Below are positions 24,709-34,549 of a stretch of 64,000 nucleotides of DNA, one piece after another (positions within the stretch are counted from its first letter, which is position 1; each line of letters begins with the position of its first letter). The DNA comes from Acidovorax facilis (GTDB taxonomy: Bacteria; Pseudomonadota; Gammaproteobacteria; Burkholderiales; Burkholderiaceae_C): the NCBI RefSeq assembly GCF_023913775.1, contig NZ_JAMXAX010000004.1, positions 1 to 64,000 on the forward strand, written 5' to 3'. The notes beneath the pieces are model-generated. The model saw nothing but the letters and a program-made list of their open reading frames with translations. It ran no database searches and was not told the DNA's origin. The position numbers and the translations under genes are program-made.

Positions 24709-26232
24709 ATGAATCTCACGACCTTGACCTTCATTGCAGCGGTCGCCAGCGCTGCAGTCACGGTGGCCTCTGCCGCCGTGCCTCCTGCTTCGGCCAATGC
24801 CCTGGGCAGTGCCATCGTGGTGCAGGACCAGGCCAGCCTGCGTGCCGCGCCGCGCGATGGCGCCCAGCAGCAGGCCAGCCTGTGGCAGGGCGAGGTGCTG
24901 GAGGTGCGCGGCGAGCGCCTGGATTACCTGCAGGTGTGGGACCACAAGCGTGAGCGCGGCGGCTTCATCCGCGCCAGCGATGTGCGCCGCATGGCACTGA
25001 CCGAGGCCGAAGGCCCCGCGTTGCTGGCTGTGCTGCGTTTTATGCAAGACACGCCGGGTGCTGAGGCGCTGGGGATTGGCCTCACCGCCGCGTACCTGCA
25101 GGCGGCTCCCGGCCAGCTGCTGGCGGGTGTCGAGGGCGCGCAGGCTTTTGATGCGCTGGGCACGTTCGCCGACCGGCTTGCACGTCGCGCCTCGGTGGCC
25201 GTGCCGGGCAAGGCTTCGGGGGCCAGGCTGTCCGCGCACCTGGATGTGGCCAATGCCTACGGCGTGCGTTTTGCCACCTATGAGGTGGAGGGCCGCATGC
25301 AGGTTTGCTATGAAGGCGAAGCCTTTCGCCGCGTGCTGGCCATGCCGGTGGCCGATGCCGCCCAGCGCGCCCGCGCCGCCCTGGCGCTGACGCGGCCAGA
25401 GTGCATCAACCCCGACCTGCCAGCCCACGAACGCGCCAGGGTGCACGCCTGGCAGGTCGATGTGCTGGAGCGTGTGGACGTTGCCGGCTTGCCGCCCTAC
25501 CTGCGCAACCGCGTACAGATGCGCCGCGCCAGCGTGTGGGGCGCCACGGCTTTCGAGCAGGCGCGCAAAAATGTTGCAGATCCAGCGGTGGCTGCCGCTG
25601 CTGCGCGCGCGCTGACCGAGTTCGCCGGCGTGAGCAAGGCCGACCTGCCCGACGAGGATCAAAGCAACTACAACGACGCTGCCATGCGGGTGAGTGCGGT
25701 GCGCTGGGCACTGGTGCCCACTACCGCGCCAGCGGCCCCGTCCAAAGCAGCCCGCCCGACCCTGGTGACCGAGCCCGGCGCTCCCGGTGAAACCTGTGTG
25801 CTGCTGGTGGATTCCCAGCACACGGCCCAGGCCCCGCTGCTGCGCCGTTGCACCTATGGCGTGGTCTGGTCTGCGTCGGCCAGCACCAACCGCGAAGGCA
25901 CGGCGGTGGCCCTGGCCGTGCAACCCCTGGAAGGCTGGCGCGAGCTGTGGGTGCTGCGCAAGACCGAAGGCGGCTGGCTCGCCGATGTGCTGCCGCCAGC
26001 GGCCACCACGCCAGAAACCGGTGTTGCCGAATGGGCCGGATGGGTGCCCGGCGGACAGCAGATGCTGGTGGCACGCGAGGCGCGGGGCCAGGGGCGCTAC
26101 CGCAAGAGCTTTGAGGTGGTGCGGTTGGACGGCCTGACCACTGAGCGGGTCACAGGGGATGTGGCGGCGCTGCCTTTGTTCCAGCGCTGGCAAGACCCTG
26201 CGTGGAAGCGGCAGACGCTGAGCTTGCGCTGA
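24709..26232 (+). CDS. Exported SH3-like domain protein
   Basis: A 507-aa protein with a signal peptide ([20 protein letters not shown], cut near 25-30) and a bacterial SH3-like domain next ([20 protein letters not shown], then [20 protein letters not shown]). The remainder is a helical, Ala-rich domain and a C-terminal beta-rich region I do not recognise. The ATG at 24709 has GGAG upstream; the GTG at 24703 overlaps the previous stop and is an alternative. It is probably periplasmic and may bind cell-wall or protein partners of the SPFH assembly encoded just upstream. Confidence 0.75.
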   Translation: MNLTTLTFIAAVASAAVTVASAAVPPASANALGSAIVVQDQASLRAAPRDGAQQQASLWQGEVLEVRGERLDYLQVWDHKRERGGFIRASDVRRMALTEAEGPALLAVLRFMQDTPGAEALGIGLTAAYLQAAPGQLLAGVEGAQAFDALGTFADRLARRASVAVPGKASGARLSAHLDVANAYGVRFATYEVEGRMQVCYEGEAFRRVLAMPVADAAQRARAALALTRPECINPDLPAHERARVHAWQVDVLERVDVAGLPPYLRNRVQMRRASVWGATAFEQARKNVADPAVAAAAARALTEFAGVSKADLPDEDQSNYNDAAMRVSAVRWALVPTTAPAAPSKAARPTLVTEPGAPGETCVLLVDSQHTAQAPLLRRCTYGVVWSASASTNREGTAVALAVQPLEGWRELWVLRKTEGGWLADVLPPAATTPETGVAEWAGWVPGGQQMLVAREARGQGRYRKSFEVVRLDGLTTERVTGDVAALPLFQRWQDPAWKRQTLSLR

Positions 26233-26312
26233 GTGCAGGGTGGGCGGGAGGAAGAAGGCTTCATCGGTTCCTTAAACTTGGGCAACTTTTTCCTCTTCCG
26301 TCTTTCTGCCTT

Positions 26313-27023
26313 ATGTCCCACGCCGCCGACCCCATGTTGTCTTCTCTGCTGTCCCGTGTAGATGCCGTCATCGTGGACCTGGACGGCACCATGGTGGACA
26401 CCATGGGGGATTTCAACGAGGCGATCAATCGCATGCTCCGTGAGCTGGCCCTGCCGGCCATCGAGGCCCTGCACATCGAACACATGGTGGGCAAAGGCTC
26501 GGAGCATTTGCTGCGATCAGTGCTAAAACACGTGCTGGCGCTTGATGGTATTGCGCAAGATGCTATAAAAAGCGAAGCATACTATCCTGCAGCCTGGGCC
26601 AGCTACCAGCGCCACTACCTGGCGATCAATGGCCAGTTTGCAGGGGTTTACCGGGGTGTGGAGGACGGCCTGAAGGCGCTGCGCGCCCGGGGGCTGCGCC
26701 TGGCCTGCCTGACCAACAAACCCACGGACTTTGCGCTGCCGCTTCTGAAGTCCAAGGGCCTCGACGGGTATTTCGAGAAAGTGTTTGGCGGTGACGCCTT
26801 CGAGCGCAAGAAGCCCGATCCTCTACCCCTCCTCAAGACCTGCGAAGCGCTGGGCACTGCCCCCGCGCGCACGCTGATGCTGGGCGATTCCAGCAACGAC
26901 GCGCAGGCTGCCCGCGCGGCCGGGTGCCCCGTGGTGCTGGTCACCTACGGCTACAACCACGGCGCGCCCGTTCAGGCCGTGGATGCCGACGGTTTTGTGG
27001 ATTCGCTGGCGCAGCTGACCTGA
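26313..27023 (+). CDS. gph: Phosphoglycolate phosphatase (HAD family)
   Basis: Hydrolyses 2-phosphoglycolate, a product of DNA repair and oxygenase side reactions. The 236-aa HAD-fold protein has the nucleophile motif VDLDGTMVDT, motif II CLTNKP, motif III lysine in ERKKPDPLPLL, and motif IV MLGDSSNDAQAARAAG. The start at 26313 (MSHAADPML) is one of two choices; ATG at 26334 would lose seven residues. An in-frame copy of the dispersed palindromic element (26533-26575) encodes VLALDGIAQDAIKS. gph normally precedes trpE; here it faces a convergent chemoreceptor gene seven bases away. Confidence 0.93.
   Translation: MSHAADPMLSSLLSRVDAVIVDLDGTMVDTMGDFNEAINRMLRELALPAIEALHIEHMVGKGSEHLLRSVLKHVLALDGIAQDAIKSEAYYPAAWASYQRHYLAINGQFAGVYRGVEDGLKALRARGLRLACLTNKPTDFALPLLKSKGLDGYFEKVFGGDAFERKKPDPLPLLKTCEALGTAPARTLMLGDSSNDAQAARAAGCPVVLVTYGYNHGAPVQAVDADGFVDSLAQLT
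26533..26575. repeat. Dispersed palindromic element inside gph
   Basis: GCTGGCGCTTGATGGTATTG then CGCAAGATGCTATAAAAAGC. It shares GGCGCTTGATGG with the ubiA copy and is read in the same frame, both giving LALDG. Codons here (ATA, AAA, TAT) are unlike the rest of this GC-rich gene. Confidence 0.55.
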
Positions 27024-27030
27024 GCCGCTC

Positions 27031-28680
27031 TCAGGCGGGTAACTGGCGTGGCGCGACGGCGCGGTAGTCCAGCCGCGATGCGCTGATGCTGCTGCCGCGC
27101 ACGGGGGCGGGCGTTGCATCGCCGTGGCGGGTGGCGTTGGCTGAGAGGCGGAAGACCGCCACCGCATCTACCAGTTGCCCCGCCTGTGTCTTGAGGCTGT
27201 CGGCCGCTGCTGCGCTTTGCTCCACCAGGGCCGCGTTCTGCTGCGTGGCCTGGTCCATCTGCGTGATGGCTTCGCCCACCTGCGAGACACCCTGGCTCTG
27301 TTCGCTGCTGGCTGCGCTGATCTCGCCCATGATCTCCGTCACGCGGCGGATCGATGCAACCACTTCGCTCATGGTGGCGCCGGCCTTGTCCACCAGGGCT
27401 GTGCCGCGCTCCACGCGCTCCACGCTGGTGCCGATCAGGCCCTTGATCTCCTTGGCGGCTTCAGCGCTGCGCCCAGCGAGGCTGCGCACTTCCCCGGCCA
27501 CCACGGCAAAGCCGCGCCCCTGTTCGCCGGCGCGCGCAGCCTCCACGGCAGCATTCAGGGCCAGGATGTTGGTCTGGAAGGCGATGCCGTCGATGACGCT
27601 GATGATGTCGGCGATCTTGCGGCTGCTGTCGTTGATGCCCTTCATGGTCTCGACCACTTCGGCCACCACATCGCCTCCCTGTTGGGCCACGGTGGATGCG
27701 CTCATGGCGAGCTGATTGGCCGTGCGCGCGTTGTCGGCGTTCTGGCGCACCGTGGAGCCAAGTTCTTCCATGGATGCGGCGGTCTGCTGCAAGGCTGAGG
27801 CTTGCTGTTCCGTGCGTGCCGAGAGGTCGTTGTTGCCGGATGCAATTTCGACGCTGGCGGTGGCCACGCCTTCTGCGTTGTGGCGCACATTGCCGACGAT
27901 GGTGGCCAGGCGCGATTGCATGGTGGCCAGCGCCTGCAGCAGTTGGCCGGTTTCGTCGTTGCCGCTGGCTTCGATGGGGTGGGTCAGGTCGCCATCGGCA
28001 ATGTTCTCTGCCGCCTGCTTGCCCCGCTGCACAGGTTGCACGATGGAGCGTGTGACAGTGAAGGCCAATAGCGCCCCCAGTGCCACGGCTATCAGTGTGC
28101 CCACGCCCAGCAACACCTGGCTGGCCTTGGCCAGCGTGCTGGTGTCGCTCTGGCTGTCGGCCAGTTGCGTGGCCATGGCAGTGCGCAGGTCGTCGAGGGA
28201 TTGGAGGTACTTGTCCGCCAGAGGGCGCAAGTCCTTGTCCACCAGCGTGGGCACATTGGGCTCGCCGCCACGGTGCAGTTCGCGGATCTCGGCGAGTTTG
28301 TCGTTGTAGGCCTTGCTGGCGGCGGCAATGGTGGCCAGTTGCGCACGGTTCTTGTCTCCCTGTACCAGGCCTTCGATGCGCTGGACCTTGCCCTCGATGC
28401 CTTTGGCTGTGGCCTGCGTGTCGGCCGTGAGCTTTTCCATGTAGTCGCGGTCAATGGCCTTGAGGAAGGCCTCGGTGCGCACCCAGTTGAGGCGGATGTC
28501 TGACGCCCAGTTCTCCACCAGGGTCTGCTGCTCGATCTCCTGGGTGGCCACGCGTTCGCTAGCGCCTTGCAGGCTCGCGATGCGCCACATGCCGGTGGCG
28601 GCAATCAACGCGGTGATGAGCAGGATGGCACCGAACGACGCGCCCAGGCGCAGGCCGACGGAAAGGTTGCTGAGTTTCAT
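27031..28680 (-). CDS. Methyl-accepting chemotaxis protein
   Basis: A 549-aa chemoreceptor. TM1 is near residues 12-32 ([20 protein letters not shown]) and TM2 near 190-212 ([21 protein letters not shown]), with a four-helix-bundle-like periplasmic domain between and HAMP after. The cytoplasmic signalling hairpin shows [20 protein letters not shown], the family's most conserved segment. It senses an unknown ligand and signals through CheA/CheW encoded elsewhere. It ends seven bases from gph, convergent. Upstream lie 262 bp with one perfect hairpin and no gene. Confidence 0.95.
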   Translation of the reverse strand: MKLSNLSVGLRLGASFGAILLITALIAATGMWRIASLQGASERVATQEIEQQTLVENWASDIRLNWVRTEAFLKAIDRDYMEKLTADTQATAKGIEGKVQRIEGLVQGDKNRAQLATIAAASKAYNDKLAEIRELHRGGEPNVPTLVDKDLRPLADKYLQSLDDLRTAMATQLADSQSDTSTLAKASQVLLGVGTLIAVALGALLAFTVTRSIVQPVQRGKQAAENIADGDLTHPIEASGNDETGQLLQALATMQSRLATIVGNVRHNAEGVATASVEIASGNNDLSARTEQQASALQQTAASMEELGSTVRQNADNARTANQLAMSASTVAQQGGDVVAEVVETMKGINDSSRKIADIISVIDGIAFQTNILALNAAVEAARAGEQGRGFAVVAGEVRSLAGRSAEAAKEIKGLIGTSVERVERGTALVDKAGATMSEVVASIRRVTEIMGEISAASSEQSQGVSQVGEAITQMDQATQQNAALVEQSAAAADSLKTQAGQLVDAVAVFRLSANATRHGDATPAPVRGSSISASRLDYRAVAPRQLPA

Positions 28681-28866
28681 GGTGGGGTCTGGCGCAAAAA
28701 GGTATCTGGGGGCAGAAAATTGGGGGCGTTACAGACGGCTCGTTGCGGGGCGCGGGTAGCGCGAAAATCTCGGTTCAGGCCGTGGCATCAGTGACTGCGG
28801 GGTGCGCGCAGCAAGAGGCCGTTGTTTCGTCAGTGAGGTGCGGGTGTGCTCGCTGGTCCAAAGGCT

Positions 28867-28883
28867 ACTCCCGAGTAGGGAGT
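28867..28883. other. Perfect hairpin ACTCCC-GAGTA-GGGAGT
   Basis: Six-base arms and a five-base loop in the 262-bp gap between the chalcone isomerase-like gene and the chemoreceptor gene. There is no T-tract. It could be part of a regulatory site or a minor transcription signal; I cannot say which. Confidence 0.3.
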
Positions 28884-28942
28884 GCGTCTGTCGGGCGCGG
28901 GACAGCCCCGGGCGGAAGTGCCTCGGGGTTTGTCCCAGGGGG

Positions 28943-29530
28943 TCACGCAGGCTTGCCCAGAAGGGCGTCCTTGAGCTTCCAGTCGGCGGGCACATTGCCC
29001 AGCCAGATGCCCAGCAGCGCGTTGAAGAACTCTGGCTCCTTGAAAGGCTCGCCCTGGGGCTTTCCCTTGACCGTGATCACCGTGCCGGTACCGGGTATCC
29101 AGTCGATCATGAACTGGTCGCCCGCCTGCAGCTTCTTGTGGTCCGAGAAGATCTGGCTCATTCGCAGCACGCCCGGGATGAGCTTGGAGAACGCTGCGCG
29201 GTCCATGTTGTCCTCCATGCCACGCGAGAACAGCTTGCCCAGCTCGGTGGAGTCGATCTCGCGCAGCATGGTGATGCTCATGCGCTTGGGGCCCTTCAGG
29301 GCCATGATTTCAGCGGGAGTCGACGCCTTCTTTTCAAGGTACAGGCCTGCGGTGTACACCTTGAACACGGCCTTGTAGCGAACCCCTGCGCCATTGAGCT
29401 GAAGGCTGCTGCCACTCAGGCTGCTCGTCTCTTCATACTTGACGTCGGCCACGGTGATGGGCTGGGCAATAGCACCGGCCGCCAACAGGCAGGCCACGGC
29501 TGCTGCGGCACATCGCTGGAGAAACTTCAT
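28943..29530 (-). CDS. Chalcone isomerase-like exported protein
   Basis: A 195-aa protein with a signal peptide (MKFLQRCAAAAVACLLAAGA, IAQ) and a domain resembling bacterial chalcone-isomerase-like proteins: LQLNGAGVRYKAVFKVYTAG, LYLEKKA, MSITMLREIDS, GDQFMIDWIPGTGTVITVKG. It is unlikely to act on flavonoids; the family is thought to bind small lipophilic ligands. The ATG at 29530 has AGGAG six bases upstream, which rules out the TTG at 29536. It is divergent from the trp leader region. Confidence 0.78.
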   Translation of the reverse strand: MKFLQRCAAAAVACLLAAGAIAQPITVADVKYEETSSLSGSSLQLNGAGVRYKAVFKVYTAGLYLEKKASTPAEIMALKGPKRMSITMLREIDSTELGKLFSRGMEDNMDRAAFSKLIPGVLRMSQIFSDHKKLQAGDQFMIDWIPGTGTVITVKGKPQGEPFKEPEFFNALLGIWLGNVPADWKLKDALLGKPA

Positions 29531-29677
29531 GCGCAACTCCTAAAAAAGAACGGTCGTTCGTTTCAAATTGTTGCAGTGCTCCTGCCGGGCCGCAACAGGG
29601 TTTTCGAGTGGTTGTGCGATCTCGCCTTGAGAGTCGTCAACTCAGGCCCTGAAAAAAGCTTTGCTACACTTTGGCCC

Positions 29678-29761
29678 ATGTTCATTCACCACGTGTTCAT
29701 CACAGGTTGCAGCGACCGGGGAGCCTGGCCCTGGCGTCAGCCTGTCGCTTTGAACGCCTGA
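29678..29761 (+). CDS. trpL: trp operon leader peptide
   Basis: A 27-codon frame, MFIHHVFITGCSDRGAWPWR and six more residues, with two Trp codons separated by one Pro (tgg ccc tgg). It ends 130 bases before the trpE start and is followed by competing stems, the layout of a transcription-attenuation leader. An extended -10-like TGCTACACT at 29662-29670 lies close upstream, which would give a very short 5' end; the promoter is therefore uncertain. Stalling at the Trp codons would favour the antiterminator stem. Confidence 0.6.
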   Translation: MFIHHVFITGCSDRGAWPWRQPVALNA

Positions 29762-29763
29762 TG

Positions 29764-29872
29764 GCACCTGGGCAGCAGCCCCAGCGTGCACCCGTGGCCT
29801 CCACCCCGATGCGGTGAGGCCGATTGAATGGACCGCAGCGCCCCTTTTTCATTGACAGGGACACGCGCTGCG
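29764..29872 (+). promoter_or_regulatory. Putative trp attenuator stems
   Basis: A 9-bp stem with one bulge pairs 29796-29805 with 29813-29821. TGCGGT (29810-29815) pairs with ACCGCA (29832-29837), using the same bases. CGCAGCG (29834-29840) pairs with CGCTGCG (29866-29872) and encloses a T5 run. These are mutually exclusive. No single stem abuts the T-run as in a textbook terminator, so the mechanism is open. Confidence 0.45.
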
Positions 29873-29891
29873 ACAGCTGGGAGCCCTCCCC

Positions 29892-31391
29892 GTGATCACA
29901 GAACTTGAATTCAAAAGCCTGGCCAGCGAAGGCTACAACCGCATTCCGCTCATGGTCGAGGCCTTTGCGGACCTGGAAACCCCGCTCTCGCTCTACCTGA
30001 AGCTGGCGCACACCAAGGACGGCGGCAAGCACAGCTTCTTGCTCGAATCCGTGGTCGGCGGCGAGCGCTTCGGGCGTTACAGCTTCATTGGCTTGCCCGC
30101 GCGCACGCTGCTGCGGGCCAGCGGCTTTGGGGCGCAGGCCAAAACCGAGGTCGTGACGGACGGCCAGGTGGTCGAAACCGCCCAGGGCAATCCGCTCGAC
30201 TTCATTGAGGCATACCAAAAGCGGTTCAAGGTGGCGCTGCGCCCCGGCCTGCCGCGCTTTTGTGGCGGCCTAGCGGGCTACTTTGGCTACGACGCGGTGC
30301 GCTACATCGAAAAGAAGCTGGAGACCACCTGCCCGCCCGACACCCTGGGCTGCCCCGACATCCTGTTGCTGCAGTGCGAAGAGCTGGCGGTCATCGACAA
30401 CCTCTCGGGCAAGCTCTACCTCATCGTCTACGCCGACCCGGCCCAGCCTGAGGCCTACACCCGCGCCAAGAAGCGCCTGCGCGAGCTGAAAGAGCAGCTC
30501 AAGTATTCGGTGAGCGCCCCGGTTGTGAAGGCCACCGAAAGCCACCCCGCCCAGCGCGACTTTGCCAAGGCCGACTACCTGGCCGCTGTGAACCGCGCCA
30601 AGGAGCTGATTGCTGCGGGTGACTTCATGCAGGTGCAGGTGGGCCAGCGCATCCACAAGCGCTACACCGAGTCGCCCCTGTCGCTGTACCGCGCGCTGCG
30701 TTCGCTGAACCCGTCGCCGTACATGTATTTCTACGACTTTGGCGACTTCCATGTGGTGGGTGCCAGCCCCGAGATCCTGGTGCGCCAGGAGAAGACCGAC
30801 GAGGGCACCAAGGTCACCATCCGCCCCCTGGCCGGCACCCGCCCGCGTGGCGCCACGCCCGAGAAGGACAAGGCCACCGAGGTCGAACTCATCAACGATC
30901 CCAAGGAACGCGCCGAGCACGTGATGCTGATCGACCTGGCGCGCAACGACATCGGCCGCATCGCCAAAACCGGCACCGTGAAGGTGACCGAGGCCTTTGC
31001 GGTGGAGCGCTACAGCCACGTGATGCACATCGTGAGCAACGTGGAAGGCATCCTGCACGACGGCATGACCAGCATGGATGTGCTCAAGGCGACCTTCCCG
31101 GCCGGTACGCTCACCGGCGCGCCCAAGGTGCACGCGATGGAGCTCATCGACCAGCTCGAACCCACCAAGCGCGGCCTCTACGGCGGCGCCTGCGGCTACC
31201 TCAGCTACGCGGGCGACATGGACGTGGCCATTGCCATCCGCACCGGCATCATCAAGAACGGCACGCTCTACGTGCAGGCGGCCGCCGGTGTGGTGGCGGA
31301 TTCGGTGCCCGAGCTGGAATGGAAAGAGACCGAGCACAAGGCCCGCGCGCTGCTGCGCGCGGCCGAGCTGGTGGAGGAGGGGCTGGAATGA
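29892..31391 (+). CDS. trpE: Anthranilate synthase component I
   Basis: Converts chorismate to anthranilate using ammonia from TrpG. The 499-aa protein has the N-terminal Trp-feedback motif (FLLESVVGGERFGRYSFIG), and chorismate-binding blocks LAGYFGYDAVRYIEKKL, DFMQVQVGQRI, PSPYMYF, IRPLAGTRPRG, HVMLIDLARNDIGR, VERYSHVMHIVSNVEG and GTLTGAPKVHAMELI. The start is GTG at 29892 with GGGAG upstream. It is the first structural gene after trpL. Its stop overlaps the chorismate mutase start by four bases. Confidence 0.97.
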   Translation: MITELEFKSLASEGYNRIPLMVEAFADLETPLSLYLKLAHTKDGGKHSFLLESVVGGERFGRYSFIGLPARTLLRASGFGAQAKTEVVTDGQVVETAQGNPLDFIEAYQKRFKVALRPGLPRFCGGLAGYFGYDAVRYIEKKLETTCPPDTLGCPDILLLQCEELAVIDNLSGKLYLIVYADPAQPEAYTRAKKRLRELKEQLKYSVSAPVVKATESHPAQRDFAKADYLAAVNRAKELIAAGDFMQVQVGQRIHKRYTESPLSLYRALRSLNPSPYMYFYDFGDFHVVGASPEILVRQEKTDEGTKVTIRPLAGTRPRGATPEKDKATEVELINDPKERAEHVMLIDLARNDIGRIAKTGTVKVTEAFAVERYSHVMHIVSNVEGILHDGMTSMDVLKATFPAGTLTGAPKVHAMELIDQLEPTKRGLYGGACGYLSYAGDMDVAIAIRTGIIKNGTLYVQAAAGVVADSVPELEWKETEHKARALLRAAELVEEGLE

Positions 31392-31723
31392 CCCACGCTA
31401 TCGACAAAGTGAAACCCTGCAACACCATGGAGGACGTGCGCCGCGAAGTGAACGCACTGGACGATGTGCTGGTGCCCCTGCTGGTGGAGCGCGTGGGCTA
31501 TATGACCCAGGCCGCGCGCATCAAGCAAGGCGCAGAGCAAGTGCGCGACGAAGCCCGCATCCAGGCCATCGTGGACCGCGTGCGCGAGCGTGCAGCGGCC
31601 GAAGGCGGCGACGCCGACGTGATGGAAACCATCTACCGCAGCCTCATGGAAGCCTGCATTGCCTATGAACACCGCGAGTTCGCCCGCCTGCGCGAGCCCG
31701 CCACTGCCGGGAGCGCCGCATGA
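31388..31723 (+). CDS. Chorismate mutase (AroQ type)
   Basis: A 111-aa all-helical protein converting chorismate to prephenate. The pattern [20 protein letters not shown], then [10 protein letters not shown] and [20 protein letters not shown], fits AroQ-alpha subunits. It is joined by ATGA overlaps to trpE upstream and trpG downstream. Placing a competing chorismate consumer between the two anthranilate synthase genes is unusual and would tie Phe/Tyr supply to the trp transcript. An alternative is a regulatory or salicylate-type homologue. Confidence 0.85.
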   Translation: MTHAIDKVKPCNTMEDVRREVNALDDVLVPLLVERVGYMTQAARIKQGAEQVRDEARIQAIVDRVRERAAAEGGDADVMETIYRSLMEACIAYEHREFARLREPATAGSAA

Positions 31724-32304
31724 AACTCTTGATGGTCGATAACTACGACAGCTTTACCTACAACATCGTCCAGTACTTTGGTGAACTGGGCGCCGAGGTC
31801 GAGGTGTTCCGCAACGACGAGATCACCGTGGCCGAGATCGAGGTGCGCCTGAACGCGGGCCAGCTTGACCGCCTGGTCATCTCGCCCGGGCCGTGCTCAC
31901 CTGCAGAAGCCGGTATCTCGGTGGCAGCGATCCAGCACTTTGCCGGCAAGCTGCCCATCCTGGGCGTGTGCCTGGGTCATCAAGCCATTGGTGCAGCCTT
32001 TGGCGGCACCATCATCCGTGCGCAGGAGCTCATGCATGGCAAGACCAGCGTGATCACCACCACGCAAAAGGGCGTGTTTGCGGGCCTGCCGGAGCAATTC
32101 ACCGTCAACCGTTACCACTCGCTGGCCATCGAGCGTGCCACCTGCCCGGATGTGCTCGAAGTGACCGCCTGGACCGACGACGGCGAAATCATGGGCGTGC
32201 GCCACAAGACGCTGCCGATCGAAGGCGTGCAGTTCCATCCCGAAAGCATCCTCACCGAACACGGCCACGCCATGCTCAAGAACTTTCTGGAGCAGCGCGC
32301 ATGA
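31720..32304 (+). CDS. trpG: Anthranilate synthase component II (glutamine amidotransferase)
   Basis: A 194-aa class I glutamine amidotransferase supplying ammonia to TrpE. The catalytic triad is visible: C84 in [10 protein letters not shown], and H173 and E175 in [11 protein letters not shown]. The N-terminus [20 protein letters not shown]-like block is typical. In many bacteria the same subunit also serves folate synthesis as PabA. It overlaps the chorismate mutase gene and the DinB gene by four bases each. Confidence 0.96.
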   Translation: MKLLMVDNYDSFTYNIVQYFGELGAEVEVFRNDEITVAEIEVRLNAGQLDRLVISPGPCSPAEAGISVAAIQHFAGKLPILGVCLGHQAIGAAFGGTIIRAQELMHGKTSVITTTQKGVFAGLPEQFTVNRYHSLAIERATCPDVLEVTAWTDDGEIMGVRHKTLPIEGVQFHPESILTEHGHAMLKNFLEQRA

Positions 32305-32807
32305 CAGCCCCCCAGGGCCTAGCCCAGCTTTTTCAGTACAAGCGGTGGGCCAACCAGGAACTGCTGGCACTGGGCGCGGCATCGCAGGGCGCGCTGCCTG
32401 CCGACGATTACCGGCTGTTTGTGCGCATCCTGAACCACAATTACGTGGTGGACCGCATCTTTGCCAGCCACCTGCAGGGCCTGCCTCAGACTGCCTATCA
32501 GGCGACCAACACCGATGCAACGCCGGAGCTGGCCACCCTGAGCGAGGCCGTGCGCGCGTCGGACGACTGGTATGCGCAGTACGTGGGCGGGCTGGGCGAT
32601 GCGCAGCTGGCCGAACCGGTGGCGTTCCGCTTCACCGACGGCGACACGGGGCGCATGTCGCGCAGCGAGATCCTGAACCACTTGGTTGTGCATGGCACGT
32701 ACCACCGGGGGGCAGCAGGGCGCATCCTGGTTGCGCATGCGGTGCAGCCTCCGCGCGATTCGCTGACGACCTTCCTGCACCGCCTGGAACCTGACCGACG
32801 CTGGTAG
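32301..32807 (+). CDS. DinB-family protein
   Basis: A 168-aa four-helix-bundle protein of the DinB/YfiT type. The probable metal-binding triad is H46 ([10 protein letters not shown]), H131 and H135 ([11 protein letters not shown]). The ATG at 32301 overlaps the trpG stop by four bases (ATGA), so it is translated from the trp transcript. Family members are metal-dependent and include thiol transferases, but no function can be assigned here. A role in tryptophan synthesis is not evident. Confidence 0.85.
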   Translation: MTAPQGLAQLFQYKRWANQELLALGAASQGALPADDYRLFVRILNHNYVVDRIFASHLQGLPQTAYQATNTDATPELATLSEAVRASDDWYAQYVGGLGDAQLAEPVAFRFTDGDTGRMSRSEILNHLVVHGTYHRGAAGRILVAHAVQPPRDSLTTFLHRLEPDRRW

Positions 32808-32815
32808 ACACACCC

Positions 32816-33481
32816 ATGCCCGAACTTCATCAACTGCTCATGTTCATCGCGGCAGGCTGGCTGCTCAACCTCACGCCCGGGCCCGATGTGCTCTACATCG
32901 TTACCAACGCGCTGCGTTCCGGCACACGCGCGGGCATCGTTGCGGGGCTGGGCATCACGGCCGGGTGCTTCGTGCACATCTTTGCGGCCGCCGTGGGTGT
33001 GGGCGCGCTGCTGGCCACCTCGGCCACGGCGTTCACGGTGCTCAAGTGGATCGGCGCGGCCTACCTGATGTGGATGGGCGTGCGCATGCTGCTGTCCAAG
33101 CCCGGTGCTGATGGTGGTAACAGCGCAGCGCTGGCAGCTGCGCAGGCGGCCCCTGCGCCGCACACGCCGCTTCGCAAGGTGTTCCTGGGGGGCTTCTGGA
33201 CCAATGTGCTCAACCCCAAGGTCGCCATCTTCTTCCTGGCCTTTGTGCCGCAGTTCATCGCGCCGGGCACCGACAACAAGGCGCTGGCCTTTGTGCTGCT
33301 GGGCGTGCTGTTCAACGTGAACGCCATCCCCGTCAATGTGGGCTGGGCGCTGGCCGCTTCGTGGATGGCGCGCCGTGCCACAGCCATCCAGCGCGGCATG
33401 CACTGGCTGGACCGCGTGGCGGGCGCCATGTTCATCGGCTTCGGACTCAAGCTGGCCTTTACTGATCAACCGGCGGCTTGA
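32816..33481 (+). CDS. LysE/RhtB-family amino-acid exporter
   Basis: A 221-aa inner-membrane protein with six predicted segments, opening with [22 protein letters not shown], the family signature NxTPGPD. Other segments include [20 protein letters not shown] and [22 protein letters not shown]. Related exporters move lysine, threonine, leucine and other amino acids. Its place inside the trp operon suggests export of tryptophan or a related aromatic compound, which is inference from context only. Confidence 0.9.
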   Translation: MPELHQLLMFIAAGWLLNLTPGPDVLYIVTNALRSGTRAGIVAGLGITAGCFVHIFAAAVGVGALLATSATAFTVLKWIGAAYLMWMGVRMLLSKPGADGGNSAALAAAQAAPAPHTPLRKVFLGGFWTNVLNPKVAIFFLAFVPQFIAPGTDNKALAFVLLGVLFNVNAIPVNVGWALAASWMARRATAIQRGMHWLDRVAGAMFIGFGLKLAFTDQPAA

Positions 33482-33504
33482 CCGCCACCCCAGGAGACAC
33501 CGTC

Positions 33505-34542
33505 ATGCCCATCACCCCCCAGGAAGCGCTACAGCGCACCATCGAGCACCGCGAAATCTTCCATGACGAAATGCTGCATCTGATGCGCCTCATCATGAAT
33601 GGCGAGCTGTCGCCCGTCATGACCGCAGCCATCATCACCGGCTTGCGCGTGAAGAAGGAAACCATCGGCGAGATCACCGCCGCTGCGCAGGTGATGCGCG
33701 AGTTCAGTACCAAGGTGCACGTCAAGGACGCGACCCATATGGTGGACATCGTGGGCACGGGCGGCGACGGCGCCAACACCTTCAACATCTCCACCTGCTC
33801 GATGTTCGTGGCCGCCGCAGCGGGTGCCAAGGTCAGCAAACATGGCGGGCGCGGCGTATCCAGCAAAAGCGGCAGCGCCGATGTGATGGAGGCCCTGGGC
33901 ATCCACATCAACCTCAAACCCGAGCAGATCGCCCAGTGCATCGCTGAAGTCGGCATCGGCTTCATGTTTGCGCCCAACCACCACCCCGCCATGAAGAACG
34001 TGGCCCCGGTGCGCAAGGAACTGGGCGTGCGCACCATCTTCAACATCCTGGGCCCGCTGACCAACCCGGCCGGTGCGCCCAACATCCTGATGGGCGTGTT
34101 CCACCCCGACCTCGTCGGCATCCAGGTGCGCGCGCTGCAGCGCCTGGGCGCCGAGCACGCGCTGGTGGTGTACGGCCGTGATGGCATGGACGAAGTCAGC
34201 CTGGGCGCTGCCACTTTGGTGGGTGAGTTGAAAAACGGCCAGATCACCGAGTACGAAATCCACCCTGAGGACTTCGGCCTGCCGATGGCGAGCAATCGCG
34301 CGCTCAAGGTCGAGACGCCCGAGCAGTCGCGGGAGATGCTGATCGGCGTGCTCAAGGGCGAGCCTGGCGCAGCGCAAGACATCGTGTGCCTGAACGCGGG
34401 CGTGGCACTGTATGCCGCCAATGTGGTCGATTCGGTGCCCGCAGGCTTGGCCAAGGCCCGTGCCGTGATTGCGTCGGGCGCCGCGCTGGCCAAGCTGGAG
34501 CAGGTGGTCACGCGCACGCACGCGCTGGCCACGGCGGCCTGA
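33505..34542 (+). CDS. trpD: Anthranilate phosphoribosyltransferase
   Basis: Transfers phosphoribosyl from PRPP to anthranilate. The 345-aa protein shows [19 protein letters not shown] (PRPP loop), [40 protein letters not shown] and [11 protein letters not shown]. The ATG at 33505 has AGGAG eight bases upstream and gives the family N-terminus; the frame's first Met nine codons earlier overlaps the exporter gene. It is followed by a 54-aa membrane protein gene and trpC. Confidence 0.97.
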   Translation: MPITPQEALQRTIEHREIFHDEMLHLMRLIMNGELSPVMTAAIITGLRVKKETIGEITAAAQVMREFSTKVHVKDATHMVDIVGTGGDGANTFNISTCSMFVAAAAGAKVSKHGGRGVSSKSGSADVMEALGIHINLKPEQIAQCIAEVGIGFMFAPNHHPAMKNVAPVRKELGVRTIFNILGPLTNPAGAPNILMGVFHPDLVGIQVRALQRLGAEHALVVYGRDGMDEVSLGAATLVGELKNGQITEYEIHPEDFGLPMASNRALKVETPEQSREMLIGVLKGEPGAAQDIVCLNAGVALYAANVVDSVPAGLAKARAVIASGAALAKLEQVVTRTHALATAA

Positions 34543-34549
34543 CACGGCC

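Noticed and set aside
29627-29670. A sigma-70 promoter TTGAGA with TACACT before trpL
   Set aside because: The spacing is 32 bases, far outside 16-18. Only the extended -10-like box remains plausible.
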